A stretch of DNA of 6,899 nucleotides from Gemmatimonadota bacterium (GTDB lineage Bacteria > Gemmatimonadota > Gemmatimonadetes > Gemmatimonadales > GWC2-71-9), in assembly GCA_029862935.1 (NCBI GenBank), contig JAOTWK010000187.1, positions 1 through 6,899 of the forward strand, written 5' to 3'. The notes below the pieces were generated by a model. It ran no database searches and was not told the origin of the DNA. It saw only the letters and a list, made by a program, of their open reading frames with translations. Within the stretch, counting starts at the first letter, position 1. Each line of letters opens with the position of its first letter. Below, in pieces: positions 1-6,856 of the stretch. The translations under genes and the position numbers were made by a program.

Positions 1-1664
1 GATCCCCACCCCGCCCAGCCCCGCGCAACCAACTGCGTCTCGCCCACCGTGAGATGCGCACGCCCCTGCCCCCGGATCCTGACATACCGAAGGTCAGGTC
101 CCACGCCTCCCTCTACGATCAGCGCGCCGCTCAAGCCTCCCCGCAGCGCCAGCACGGCGCTGCGCTTCTCGACCAACAGCCGCCCGACCGCGAGCGTGCC
201 ACTTCCCATCTGTGGGTTCGGCCGGAACGACCCCGTCGCGGGCCCTGCGGCGACGTCGACGCTCGTCGTTCGCTCCACACCCACCTCTAAGCCGATGGAC
301 CCGCGTACACCGAAGTCACGACGCACACCGAGCTCCGCGCGATCCAAAAGGACGTAATCGCCGAAATCCTTACCCAGCTCCTGGGCGAGCAGTGTGTTGA
401 GCAGCGGCGAGATGACAGGCTCATCGCTCACGTCGTGCATGCGGCGCGATCCCACGAGGTGAACCGACCACGAGCCCACTCGATGGGACAGCTCGAGCAG
501 CGCTTTCAGCCGGGCATCACTGACGCCATACGATAGCCAGCCGTGAATCTCGGTAGGCCCGCCTCCTGGGCGAAACACGGAGCCTAGTCCGGGCGCGAGT
601 CCTTCGACCCGGTTGAAATGGAGGAGATCCGACACGGAGCCGACACTGAGGCGGGCAGCGGCCAACCCCGACAGGGCCTGCGCGCCGGCCGTCTCGCCAA
701 TCCGCGCCCGCACGTCCTCCAAGTCGAACGTCATCGCAGGTCCGGCCATGTTCTGGATCGCTACGTGCAGAGGGACGTCCCACACAAAGCTGTCTCGCGT
801 CGCCTTCGGGACGGCGACGATCTCAGGGCCGCGGAACAACGCATTTGGCAGACCGACATTGAACTCGTAGTCCTCGATCTCCCACCGCCCGCGGATGATG
901 CCCCGCGCCGGCATGTCGAGCCACTTGGTACGACGTCGAATCTCGATCTCCTGGCGATTCGGTAGCCAGTACCGCTCATCCCACAGTCCGTTCTCGAGTA
1001 CGATCGTGATGTCTTCGAGCGTGTTGTCCAGATAGGCGCTGCGAGTGAAGCTGAAACGGAAGATGATGAGCTCCGCCGTCTCGATGTCGAAGAACATCGT
1101 GCCGACGACACGTGGCTCATCGAACGTCTTGGGGCGGACGGCAACCTCGTACACACGTACCGTCCGTTCCGGCAAGCGGATCGTCAAGGAGTCCTGCAGC
1201 GCATAGTCGTAGAGTTGCGGACCGTCGGGCGCAAGCGGATGGGGCACCCCTCGAACCTCATCTCCTTCGCCCAGCAAGATGCGGTTCGCGAAGTTGTTCT
1301 GGACGATGCCAAGGTGATCACGGTGGTATTGGATGTCGGTTGGGAGGTCACTGCGGTCGCGCCACCCGACGATCTGCTGCTTGCTCCGGTTTGGCGCCTT
1401 CCAGTAGACTTCAAGCACCAGTTCATCCGACTTGATCAGGCGGGGCGGCTCCAACAGCCCCTCAGCCAGCTGACCGAGGAAGAAGACGAACCCATGAGCC
1501 CTGACACGATAGTCTTGAAGCGTGGTGTCAGCCTGACGCACGGCTCGTTGCGCGATGCCGCGCGCGACCAAGATCTCGGCCGCATCGGTGTTCCACTCTT
1601 GCGCCAGCGCGGGGATCGGGCAGAGCGCCAGCGAGAGTGCGGTGCATACCAGGCGAAAGCTCAT
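1..1664 (-). CDS. Exported outer-membrane beta-barrel protein, DUF5686-like (C-terminus cut by window edge)
   Basis: Reading the minus strand from ATG at 1664 gives 554 uninterrupted codons to the left edge, so the gene is partial at its C-terminus. Residues 1-21 form a classical signal peptide: MSFR, a hydrophobic core, then ALA before Gln22, predicting cleavage by signal peptidase I. An in-frame TGA 15 bases upstream (1680-1678) leaves this ATG as the most credible start. Residues about 25-60 (AAEILVARGIAQRAV, then a DYRVRAHG segment) and about 170-240 (VYEVAVRP, VVGTMFFDIETAELI, RYWLPNRQEIEI) resemble the periplasmic part of DUF5686 proteins. HFNRVEGLAPGLG at 349-361 resembles the segment that opens their C-terminal barrel, and the rest alternates short amphipathic strands (for example RAELGVRRDFGVRGSIGLEVGVE, in two pieces at 442-464). 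Unlike many Bacteroidota members, no carboxypeptidase-regulatory-like domain lies between signal peptide and core. Family assignment is from motif memory. A TonB-independent surface or transport role is inference. Confidence 0.75.
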   Translation of the reverse strand, partial: MSFRLVCTALSLALCPIPALAQEWNTDAAEILVARGIAQRAVRQADTTLQDYRVRAHGFVFFLGQLAEGLLEPPRLIKSDELVLEVYWKAPNRSKQQIVGWRDRSDLPTDIQYHRDHLGIVQNNFANRILLGEGDEVRGVPHPLAPDGPQLYDYALQDSLTIRLPERTVRVYEVAVRPKTFDEPRVVGTMFFDIETAELIIFRFSFTRSAYLDNTLEDITIVLENGLWDERYWLPNRQEIEIRRRTKWLDMPARGIIRGRWEIEDYEFNVGLPNALFRGPEIVAVPKATRDSFVWDVPLHVAIQNMAGPAMTFDLEDVRARIGETAGAQALSGLAAARLSVGSVSDLLHFNRVEGLAPGLGSVFRPGGGPTEIHGWLSYGVSDARLKALLELSHRVGSWSVHLVGSRRMHDVSDEPVISPLLNTLLAQELGKDFGDYVLLDRAELGVRRDFGVRGSIGLEVGVERTTSVDVAAGPATGSFRPNPQMGSGTLAVGRLLVEKRSAVLALRGGLSGALIVEGGVGPDLRYVRIRGQGRAHLTVGETQLVARGWAGWG

Positions 1665-1688
1665 TGCAGCGCAATATCACGGGCCCTG
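1665..1688. promoter_or_regulatory. Short divergent control region between two envelope genes
   Basis: Only about 24 bases separate the ATG at 1664 (minus) from the best candidate start at 1689 (plus). The segment holds the one AT-rich core nearby, CAATATCAC at 1672-1680, and its central ATAT is self-complementary. No purine-rich Shine-Dalgarno sequence precedes either start at normal spacing. A near-symmetric -10-like core 9-11 bases from both starts would fit leaderless or very short-leader transcripts going both ways. This is inference: neither strand matches TATAAT well and no -35 is obvious, so promoters could equally lie inside the opposing coding regions. Confidence 0.25.
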
Positions 1689-2270
1689 GTGTGGGCGGCA
1701 AGCATCTTCGTGCTCGTGACGCCGGTGGGCTGCGGTGACCTGGTCATCGACAACGACGTCACGCTCTCCACTTCTGAGCTGCTCATCCTGGGCATGCAAC
1801 CGGCTGGGGGGTCCATCGGCGTCGGAAGTGCGTACGTGCGGAACGACCGCGAGACGTTCGTGCGGCTGCAGCACTCGGATGCGTTCCGCACGCTGTACGC
1901 AGAGGTACGGTTTCCGATCGGGGCGATCACGAGCCTCAATGGTCAGCCCATTGGTCCCGGCGATTCGGTGCTCGTTGCACTGGACCCCGAGCCGGGTCGC
2001 TACGGCGTGACCCTGTCTCCGGCCGGACTCGTGCTCGGGTCCGCAGTGCCGCGCGTCACGTTCTCGTTCGCGACCTACGGGGACTTCAGCGTCGCCGATG
2101 GGTCGTCGACGTACCCGTCGCGCACGGCGTATGCCAACGCCCTCACATTGTGGTTCGAGACGACCATAGGCCGCTGGCAGCGGGTGTCGGGCTCGAGCTT
2201 CACGGGAACCGACGCCGTGGCAGGACCACTGCGCGAGCCTGGTCGGTATCTGGTCGCCGCACCGCGATAG
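1689..2270 (+). CDS. Small exported beta-rich protein, possibly a lipoprotein; function unknown
   Basis: The frame ends at TAG 2268-2270. Its N-terminal hydrophobic stretch (ALVWAASIFVLVTPVGC) followed by GDLVIDNDV looks like a secretion signal, and the Cys would be the lipidated residue, although PVGC is a poor lipobox because -3 is Pro rather than Leu. GTG at 1689 gives 193 residues, but that start yields MWAASIFVLV with no basic residue before the core. ATA at 1674 would give MSRALVWAAS, a better signal peptide from a very rare start codon, and TTG at 1599 would overlap the divergent gene. The frame stays open upstream to 1215, but that part is antisense to the barrel gene and reads as low-complexity Arg/Gln-rich sequence. 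The mature part is beta-rich with many Gly, Ser and Thr. Its VTLSPAGLVLGSAVPRVTFSF segment (given here as VTLSPAGLVL plus PRVTFSF) loosely recalls ZU5-like surface domains. I do not recognise the family. Confidence 0.6.
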   Translation: MWAASIFVLVTPVGCGDLVIDNDVTLSTSELLILGMQPAGGSIGVGSAYVRNDRETFVRLQHSDAFRTLYAEVRFPIGAITSLNGQPIGPGDSVLVALDPEPGRYGVTLSPAGLVLGSAVPRVTFSFATYGDFSVADGSSTYPSRTAYANALTLWFETTIGRWQRVSGSSFTGTDAVAGPLREPGRYLVAAPR

Positions 2271-2321
2271 CCCCCGGGCACACACGCCCCTCAATCAGTC
2301 GCCAAGGCTTCGGGGCTCCCA

Positions 2322-2327
2322 TATATT
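2322..2327 (+). promoter_or_regulatory. Possible -10 box for the cyclase gene
   Basis: TATATT lies in the 78-base gap before the cyclase gene and is an isolated AT-rich patch in GC-rich surroundings, 21 bases ahead of the start codon. Transcription starting about 7 bases downstream would leave a short leader containing the ribosome binding site. The bases at -35 distance (about 2299-2304, TCGCCA) do not match TTGACA, so this may be a weak or activator-dependent promoter, or another sigma factor may be used. Confidence 0.35.
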
Positions 2328-2334
2328 GAGCCAT

Positions 2335-2340
2335 CGAGGA
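2335..2340 (+). promoter_or_regulatory. Ribosome binding site deciding the GTG start of the cyclase
   Basis: CGAGGA ends 8 bases before GTG at 2349, which is good Shine-Dalgarno spacing. It supports GTG over later ATG codons, which would cut into the FHA domain. Confidence 0.65.
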
Positions 2341-2348
2341 TCCCACGA

Positions 2349-3968
2349 GTGACAGCGTTCAAACTGTTGAGCACCGTCGGCGAGCAAACCGTCGAGTTTC
2401 CCGACCCGCGAACATTGGTCGTCGGCCGGGCCGTGACGAGCGACGTTCCCATCTACGATCCCACGGTGTCCCGCCGACACGCCGAGTTGTCGCCGACACC
2501 TGGCGGCGTGCGGGTTCACGACCTCGCCTCCAGCAATGGGACATTTGTCAACGGCACCCGCATCACGGACGCGCTGGTGACCGAAGGCGACGTCGTGACG
2601 TTCGGGAAGGTCGCGTTCAACGTGGTGGCTCTCGCCCCCCGTCGACCGACGGTAGCCGAAGCCGCTGACCACGGCATGCTCGCGGCCCAACATCCACCGC
2701 CAGAAGCCACGATCGTACGTCAGATCTCCGTCGAGCAACCCATGGACCTCGACGACAAGGTCGCGAAACGGGTCAGCGGCGCCTCCCAGGTCAAGGTCGA
2801 AGGCGAGTCGGTGGACGAGCGGCAGGCACAGAAGCTCGCCTTGTTACTCGATATCTCCAAGGAGTTGTCCAAGCAACAGGACGTCGACCGGCTGCTCGAG
2901 AAGGTCGTCGACATCACGTTCAAGGTCATGAATGTCGATCGGGTATCCATTCTCATGCTCGAAGGGACATCGGGCGAGCTCGTACCGCGCATTTCGCAGA
3001 ATCGGCTCAGTGACGCCGGTGGCGCCCGTGTCCCCCGTTCGATTGCGCGGCGGGCGGTCGATGAGCGCCTTGCGATTCTCACGGACAACGCGGCCGCCGA
3101 TGATCGCTTCAAGGGAAAGTCGATCGTCATGCAGAGCGTGCGCAGCGCGATGTGCAGCCCACTCATGGGTAGCGCGGGCAGTGTGCTGGGCGTGCTCTAT
3201 GTGGACAACATGACCTCGTTGAGTTCGTTCAACGACGAGGATCTTGAGTTTCTCATTGCATTTTCCGGCATCGCGGCCGTCGCTATCGAGAACGGCCAAT
3301 TGAGCGACCGCATACGCCGTGAGGCTGTGGTCCTGTCGAACTTCCAGCGTTACTTCGCGCCGGATCTCGCCGAGCAGATCGCCAATGAAGCGGAAGCCGT
3401 TCAACTGGGCGGCACGAAACGTCCGGTTGTGGTGTTCTTCAGCGACATTCGCGGTTTCACGACGTTGTCGGAGACCATGAATCCCGATCAGATTGCGTCG
3501 CTGCTCACCGAGTATTTCACGGAGATGGTGGAGATCATCTTCGAGCACGGAGGAACATTGGACAAGTTCATGGGCGACGCCATCATGGCACTCTGGGGCG
3601 CGCCCATCAGTCATGCCGACGACGTGGACCGTGCGATGCGGGCAGCCATCGAGCAACAGGAAACGCTCGCAACACTCAACAAGAAGTGGATCAGTGAGGG
3701 ACGTCCGGCTTTGGAGATCGGGATCGGAATCACCTTCGGCGAGGTCTTTGCCGGGAACATCGGCAGCGATCGTCGCCTCGAGTACACGGTGCTCGGTGAC
3801 GCCGTCAATACGGCGTCACGGCTTTGCTCCCAGGCCGGCCGAGGAGAGATTCTGATTTCGGAGCCGCTGTATCGCGTGCTGGCAACGCCACCCGAGGTCG
3901 AGCCGCTCGAGCCACTCCAGCTCAAGGGCAAGTCCCAGGCAGTCCCAGTCTATCGTGTGAAGCGATAG
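2349..3968 (+). CDS. FHA-GAF-class III adenylate cyclase
   Basis: This 539-residue cytoplasmic signalling enzyme is predicted to convert ATP to cAMP. An FHA domain spans about residues 20-95, with GR at 26-27, SRRHA at 41-45 and SSNGTFVNG at 61-69, the phosphothreonine-binding signature. A GAF sensor domain follows (about 165-315, including VDRVSILML and GSVLGVLYVDN), then a linker helix with FQRYFAPDLAEQI at 332-344, a segment common just before cyclase domains. The cyclase domain covers about 358-539. Both metal-binding aspartates are present (D366 in FSDIRGFT, D410 in DKFMGDAI), as are the base-selecting pair K406 and T480 (EYTVLGD) and the transition-state residues N487 and R491 (VNTASR). 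It is therefore probably active as a homodimer and selective for ATP. Thr at the Asp position is typical of class IIIb enzymes, several of which respond to bicarbonate. There is no membrane segment or signal peptide. The start is GTG with an upstream CGAGGA. Signals sensed by FHA and GAF are unknown. Confidence 0.93.
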   Translation: MTAFKLLSTVGEQTVEFPDPRTLVVGRAVTSDVPIYDPTVSRRHAELSPTPGGVRVHDLASSNGTFVNGTRITDALVTEGDVVTFGKVAFNVVALAPRRPTVAEAADHGMLAAQHPPPEATIVRQISVEQPMDLDDKVAKRVSGASQVKVEGESVDERQAQKLALLLDISKELSKQQDVDRLLEKVVDITFKVMNVDRVSILMLEGTSGELVPRISQNRLSDAGGARVPRSIARRAVDERLAILTDNAAADDRFKGKSIVMQSVRSAMCSPLMGSAGSVLGVLYVDNMTSLSSFNDEDLEFLIAFSGIAAVAIENGQLSDRIRREAVVLSNFQRYFAPDLAEQIANEAEAVQLGGTKRPVVVFFSDIRGFTTLSETMNPDQIASLLTEYFTEMVEIIFEHGGTLDKFMGDAIMALWGAPISHADDVDRAMRAAIEQQETLATLNKKWISEGRPALEIGIGITFGEVFAGNIGSDRRLEYTVLGDAVNTASRLCSQAGRGEILISEPLYRVLATPPEVEPLEPLQLKGKSQAVPVYRVKR

Positions 3969-4525
3969 GGTCGACCGGCTGCGTCGAGGAGTTCCACGAC
4001 GAGCCTGAGTGGGAGTCCCATCACGCTGAAGAAGTCTCCTTCCACCCGATCGACCAGCACCGCCCCGCATCCCTGGACCCCATAGCTGCCAGCCTTGTCG
4101 AGCGGCTCGCCGGTCGCCACGTACTCGGCGATAGTCTCGTTCGACACCGGGCGGAACCACACCCGCGTCACGTCGTACCGTTCCAATGTGTTCCCCTCCG
4201 GAAGCACGAGCGCCACGGCAGTGATGACCACGTGTGACCGCCCCGACAGGCGCTGCAGCATCCGTCGCGCATCGCCTTCGTCCGTCGGCTTCCCCAACAC
4301 GTGGTCGTCGATCACCACAACCGTATCGGCAGCGAGGACAGGAGCGTCAGGCCGCTCCTTGGCCACGGACTCTGCCTTCACTCGCGCAAGGCGCACTGCC
4401 ATCATCGCGGGCACTTCGCCCGGTTCCTGCACTTCGGGAACATCCGCCGGGACGACCTCGTGATCGATCCCCAGCATTTCCAGCAAGTGACGCCGGCGCG
4501 GCGACGCCGAAGCCAAAACGATCAT
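3950..4525 (-). CDS. maf: Maf family nucleoside triphosphate pyrophosphatase (YhdE-like, dTTP/UTP)
   Basis: The 191-residue protein has the usual Maf length. It opens with MIVLASASPRRRHLLEMLG, the nucleotide-binding loop (S8, R10, R11). AADTVV at 65-70 carries the probable catalytic Asp67, and LGKP at 77-80 holds Lys79. DKAGSYGVQG at 143-152 is the family's second signature, and its YGVQG ending fits the YhdE group that hydrolyses dTTP, UTP and modified pyrimidine nucleotides to monophosphate and pyrophosphate better than the YceF group, which prefers 7-methyl-GTP. The family is linked to nucleotide-pool cleaning and, in Bacillus, to septum inhibition. The ATG overlaps the dtd stop in ATGA and has no convincing ribosome binding site of its own, so translation is probably coupled to dtd. 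The stop codon lies inside the convergent cyclase gene. Confidence 0.93.
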   Translation of the reverse strand: MIVLASASPRRRHLLEMLGIDHEVVPADVPEVQEPGEVPAMMAVRLARVKAESVAKERPDAPVLAADTVVVIDDHVLGKPTDEGDARRMLQRLSGRSHVVITAVALVLPEGNTLERYDVTRVWFRPVSNETIAEYVATGEPLDKAGSYGVQGCGAVLVDRVEGDFFSVMGLPLRLVVELLDAAGRPYRFTR

Positions 4526-4959
4526 CGTTCGAGCAACAACGTAACGGGGCCGTCGTTGACCAGAGTCACCGCCATACGCTTCCCGAAGGCTCCTGTCTCG
4601 ACCGGAAGGCCGCGCGTGCGCAACGCACCTGCAAACCGCTCGTACAGGGGTTCCGCGTGTTCCGGCTGCGCCGCATCAACGAATGAGGGTCGGCGCCCCT
4701 TCCGCGCGTCTCCGTAGAGCGTGAACTGTGAGACGAGCAGCACCGACCCGTCGACCTCGCGAACGTCACGGTTCATGCGGTCGGCGTCATCGGGAAAGAT
4801 CCGGAGGCCCGCGACCTTCTCCGCCATCCACTCGATCGTTTCATCCCCGTCCCCTGCCGTGAAACCTACGAGAAGCAGCAATCCACAGTCGATTACGCCA
4901 ACGACTTGGTCGTCGACGTGCACCGAAGCTTCTGAGACCCGCTGCACTAGCACACGCAT
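4522..4959 (-). CDS. dtd: D-aminoacyl-tRNA deacylase
   Basis: The protein is 145 residues, the same length as E. coli Dtd, and acts in the cytoplasm as a homodimer to free D-amino acids (and glycine misloaded on tRNA-Ala) from tRNA. MRVLVQRVSEASVHV opens it, SQFTLYGD lies at 77-84, KGRRPSF at 87-93, and NDGPVT at 135-140 carries the Gly137-cisPro138 motif that inserts into the partner active site and rejects L-aminoacyl-tRNA. All the hallmark segments are intact. GGAG at 4972-4969, 9 bases upstream, supports the ATG at 4959. It lies 63 bases behind glmS and overlaps maf by 4 bases, so it is the middle gene of a likely three-gene unit. Confidence 0.95.
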   Translation of the reverse strand: MRVLVQRVSEASVHVDDQVVGVIDCGLLLLVGFTAGDGDETIEWMAEKVAGLRIFPDDADRMNRDVREVDGSVLLVSQFTLYGDARKGRRPSFVDAAQPEHAEPLYERFAGALRTRGLPVETGAFGKRMAVTLVNDGPVTLLLER

Positions 4960-4968
4960 CCAAATGAT

Positions 4969-4972
4969 CTCC
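4969..4972 (-). promoter_or_regulatory. Ribosome binding site of dtd
   Basis: GGAG on the minus strand sits 9 bases before the dtd ATG, in the 63-base glmS-dtd gap. The rest of the gap shows only a weak CCCC/GGGG pairing (about 5004-5020) without a T-tract, so I see no terminator separating glmS from dtd. Confidence 0.55.
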
Positions 4973-5022
4973 GAAATACGAATATGGATTCTGACTGCAA
5001 GCTCCCCGACGAAGCCAGGGGC

Positions 5023-6849
5023 TCACTCCACCGTGACCGACTTGGCAAGATTGCGCGGTCGGTCCACGTCACACCCCCGTGCCACTGCCACGTAGTACGC
5101 CAACAGCTGTAGCGGAATGACGGTCAGGACAGGCGTCAGTTGATCGATTGTTTTCGGCACCGAGATCAGGTGGTCGGCCAGATCCACCAACTGATCGTCT
5201 CCGGCATTTACTACGGCCAACACTCTGCCACGCCGGGCTCGCACTTCCTCGACGTTGGAAACGATCTTCTGATACACGTTGTCCTGCGGCGCGATGAACA
5301 CCACTGGCATCATCTCGTCGATCAGCGCTATGGGCCCGTGCTTCATTTCGGCCGCTGGATACCCCTCAGCGTGGATGTAGGAGATCTCTTTCAGCTTGAG
5401 CGCGCCCTCCAACGCCACCGGGAAGTTGTATCCACGACCCAGGTACAGGGCGTTTGGCGACTGCATAAACGCCGCGGCAACCTGTTTCACCTCGTCCGCC
5501 CGCTCGAGCGCCTCGGCTACCAGGTCGGGGAGAGCCCTCAGGCTCTCGATGATGGCTTGCCCCTGCCGCAGCGATAGGTGCCGCAGACGACCCAGCCGCA
5601 GGGTCAGCAACGCCAGCGCGACCACCTGACAGGTGAAGGCCTTCGTACTGGCTACGCCAATCTCGGGACCCGCGTGCAGATACACCCCACCCTCGACTTC
5701 ACGAGCGATGGAACTGCCAACGACGTTCACGATCCCAAGCGTTCTCGCGCCGCGTTCCTTGGCTTCACGCAGCGCCGCCAACGTGTCCGCCGTCTCTCCA
5801 CTCTGCGATATCCCGACCACGAGGGTGCGGTCATTCACCACGGGGCTACGGTACCGGAATTCGGACGCATACTCGACCTCGACTGGAACGCGAGCGAGTT
5901 CTTCCAGCATGTACTCCCCGATGAGAGCCGAATGCCACGACGTCCCACAGGCGGTGAGGATCACCCGCTCGATCTTGAGAAGCTGATGCCCCGGAATGTT
6001 CAGACCGTCCAACTTGGCCGTGCCACCGTCGTCCATCAGCCGGCCCCGCAGCGTGTCGCGGATGGCCTCTGGCTGTTCCATGATCTCCTTGAGCATGAAA
6101 TGCGGATATCCGCTTCGTTCGATCGTCGTGAGATCCCAATCGACGGTACTCACGAGCTTCTCGACCGGGACTGTACGGAGGTCGGTGATCCGGTACCCGT
6201 CCCTGCGAACGACGGCCAACTCCTCGTCGTCCAAGTACACCACTTCCCTCGTGTGCTCGAGCACCGCAGCCACGTCCGAGGCGACGAAATGCTCCGAGTC
6301 GCCCAAGCCCACCAAGAGCGGCGATCCTTTGCGTGCCGCGACAATGGTATCCGGGTCGGCAGACATGATCACGGCGATCCCGTATGCGCCCTCCACGCGC
6401 CGGAGCGCCGCAGCGACGGCGTCCCGGAACGACCCCTGAAAACACTCCTCAATGAGATGCGCCAGGACTTCCGTATCCGTCTCTGACCGAAAGGTGTGTC
6501 CCTTCTTGGTCAGCCACTCACGAAGCGTCTTGGCATTTTCGATGATCCCATTGTGTACGACGGCAATGGCCCCTTGGCAATCGACGTGCGGATGCGCATT
6601 CGGTTCGGTGGGAGCACCGTGCGTCGCCCACCGCGTGTGTCCGATGCCGATCGTCGCGACCTGGGGACGATCGGCAAGGCGCGCCTCCAGTGCGGAGATA
6701 CGCCCGACTGCCCGCTCCACGACGAGTCCACCGTCTGCGAGGCTCGCCACACCCGACGAGTCGTAGCCTCGGTACTCGAGCCGCGCGAGACCGTCGAGCA
6801 ACAATGGGACTGCTTCGCGGTGGCCGACGTAGCCGACGATTCCACACAC
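5023..6849 (-). CDS. glmS: Glutamine--fructose-6-phosphate aminotransferase (isomerizing)
   Basis: GlmS makes glucosamine-6-phosphate from fructose-6-phosphate and glutamine, the first committed step toward UDP-N-acetylglucosamine for peptidoglycan and lipopolysaccharide. The 608 residues match the E. coli length (609). Residues 2-240 form the glutaminase domain: Cys2 after the removable Met is the nucleophile (MCGIVGYVGH), and HTRWATHG at 71-78, HNGIIEN at 99-105 and ETDTEV at 123-128 contact glutamine. Two SIS sugar-isomerase domains follow: CGTSWHS at 301-307, SQSGETADT at 348-356 and STKAF at 401-405 in the first, and KEISYIHAEG at 487-496 with KHGPIAL at 503-509 in the second. The C-terminus DRPRNLAKSVTVE carries Lys604 of the ammonia-channel and sugar-ring-opening tail. 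GTG is the start because Cys must follow directly, and AGGAG at 6864-6860 sits 10 bases before it. Confidence 0.97.
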   Translation of the reverse strand: MCGIVGYVGHREAVPLLLDGLARLEYRGYDSSGVASLADGGLVVERAVGRISALEARLADRPQVATIGIGHTRWATHGAPTEPNAHPHVDCQGAIAVVHNGIIENAKTLREWLTKKGHTFRSETDTEVLAHLIEECFQGSFRDAVAAALRRVEGAYGIAVIMSADPDTIVAARKGSPLLVGLGDSEHFVASDVAAVLEHTREVVYLDDEELAVVRRDGYRITDLRTVPVEKLVSTVDWDLTTIERSGYPHFMLKEIMEQPEAIRDTLRGRLMDDGGTAKLDGLNIPGHQLLKIERVILTACGTSWHSALIGEYMLEELARVPVEVEYASEFRYRSPVVNDRTLVVGISQSGETADTLAALREAKERGARTLGIVNVVGSSIAREVEGGVYLHAGPEIGVASTKAFTCQVVALALLTLRLGRLRHLSLRQGQAIIESLRALPDLVAEALERADEVKQVAAAFMQSPNALYLGRGYNFPVALEGALKLKEISYIHAEGYPAAEMKHGPIALIDEMMPVVFIAPQDNVYQKIVSNVEEVRARRGRVLAVVNAGDDQLVDLADHLISVPKTIDQLTPVLTVIPLQLLAYYVAVARGCDVDRPRNLAKSVTVE

Positions 6850-6856
6850 GAGAGAT

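Noticed and set aside
49..400. Several plus-strand open frames near the left edge
   Set aside because: They are shadows of the minus-strand barrel gene, whose frame is open through to the edge and continues the same strand pattern.
1215..1688. Long plus-strand extension of the small exported protein's frame
   Set aside because: It is antisense to the signal-peptide-bearing barrel gene, and its composition is Arg/Gln-rich without domain features. The true N-terminal signal begins near 1674-1689.
1677..2294. 205-codon minus-strand open frame
   Set aside because: It opposes the small exported protein and is Arg-rich without recognisable motifs. The plus frame has a signal sequence and a beta-strand pattern, so it is preferred, although this is the least certain of the strand choices.
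2271..2321. Terminator for the small exported protein gene
   Set aside because: The GC-rich stretch (CCCCCGGG and GGCTTCGGGGC) does not form a convincing stem followed by a T-tract.
2844..3656. 270-codon minus-strand open frame
   Set aside because: It is antisense to the GAF and cyclase domains and has His/Arg-rich, non-domain composition, as expected of a shadow frame.
4996..5022. Hairpin terminator between glmS and dtd
   Set aside because: Only CCCC/GGGG pair across a loop of about 11 bases, and no T-tract follows in the direction of transcription.
5578..6486. 302-codon plus-strand open frame
   Set aside because: It lies wholly antisense to glmS, whose catalytic motifs are unmistakable. 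High GC content removes stop codons from the opposite strand.
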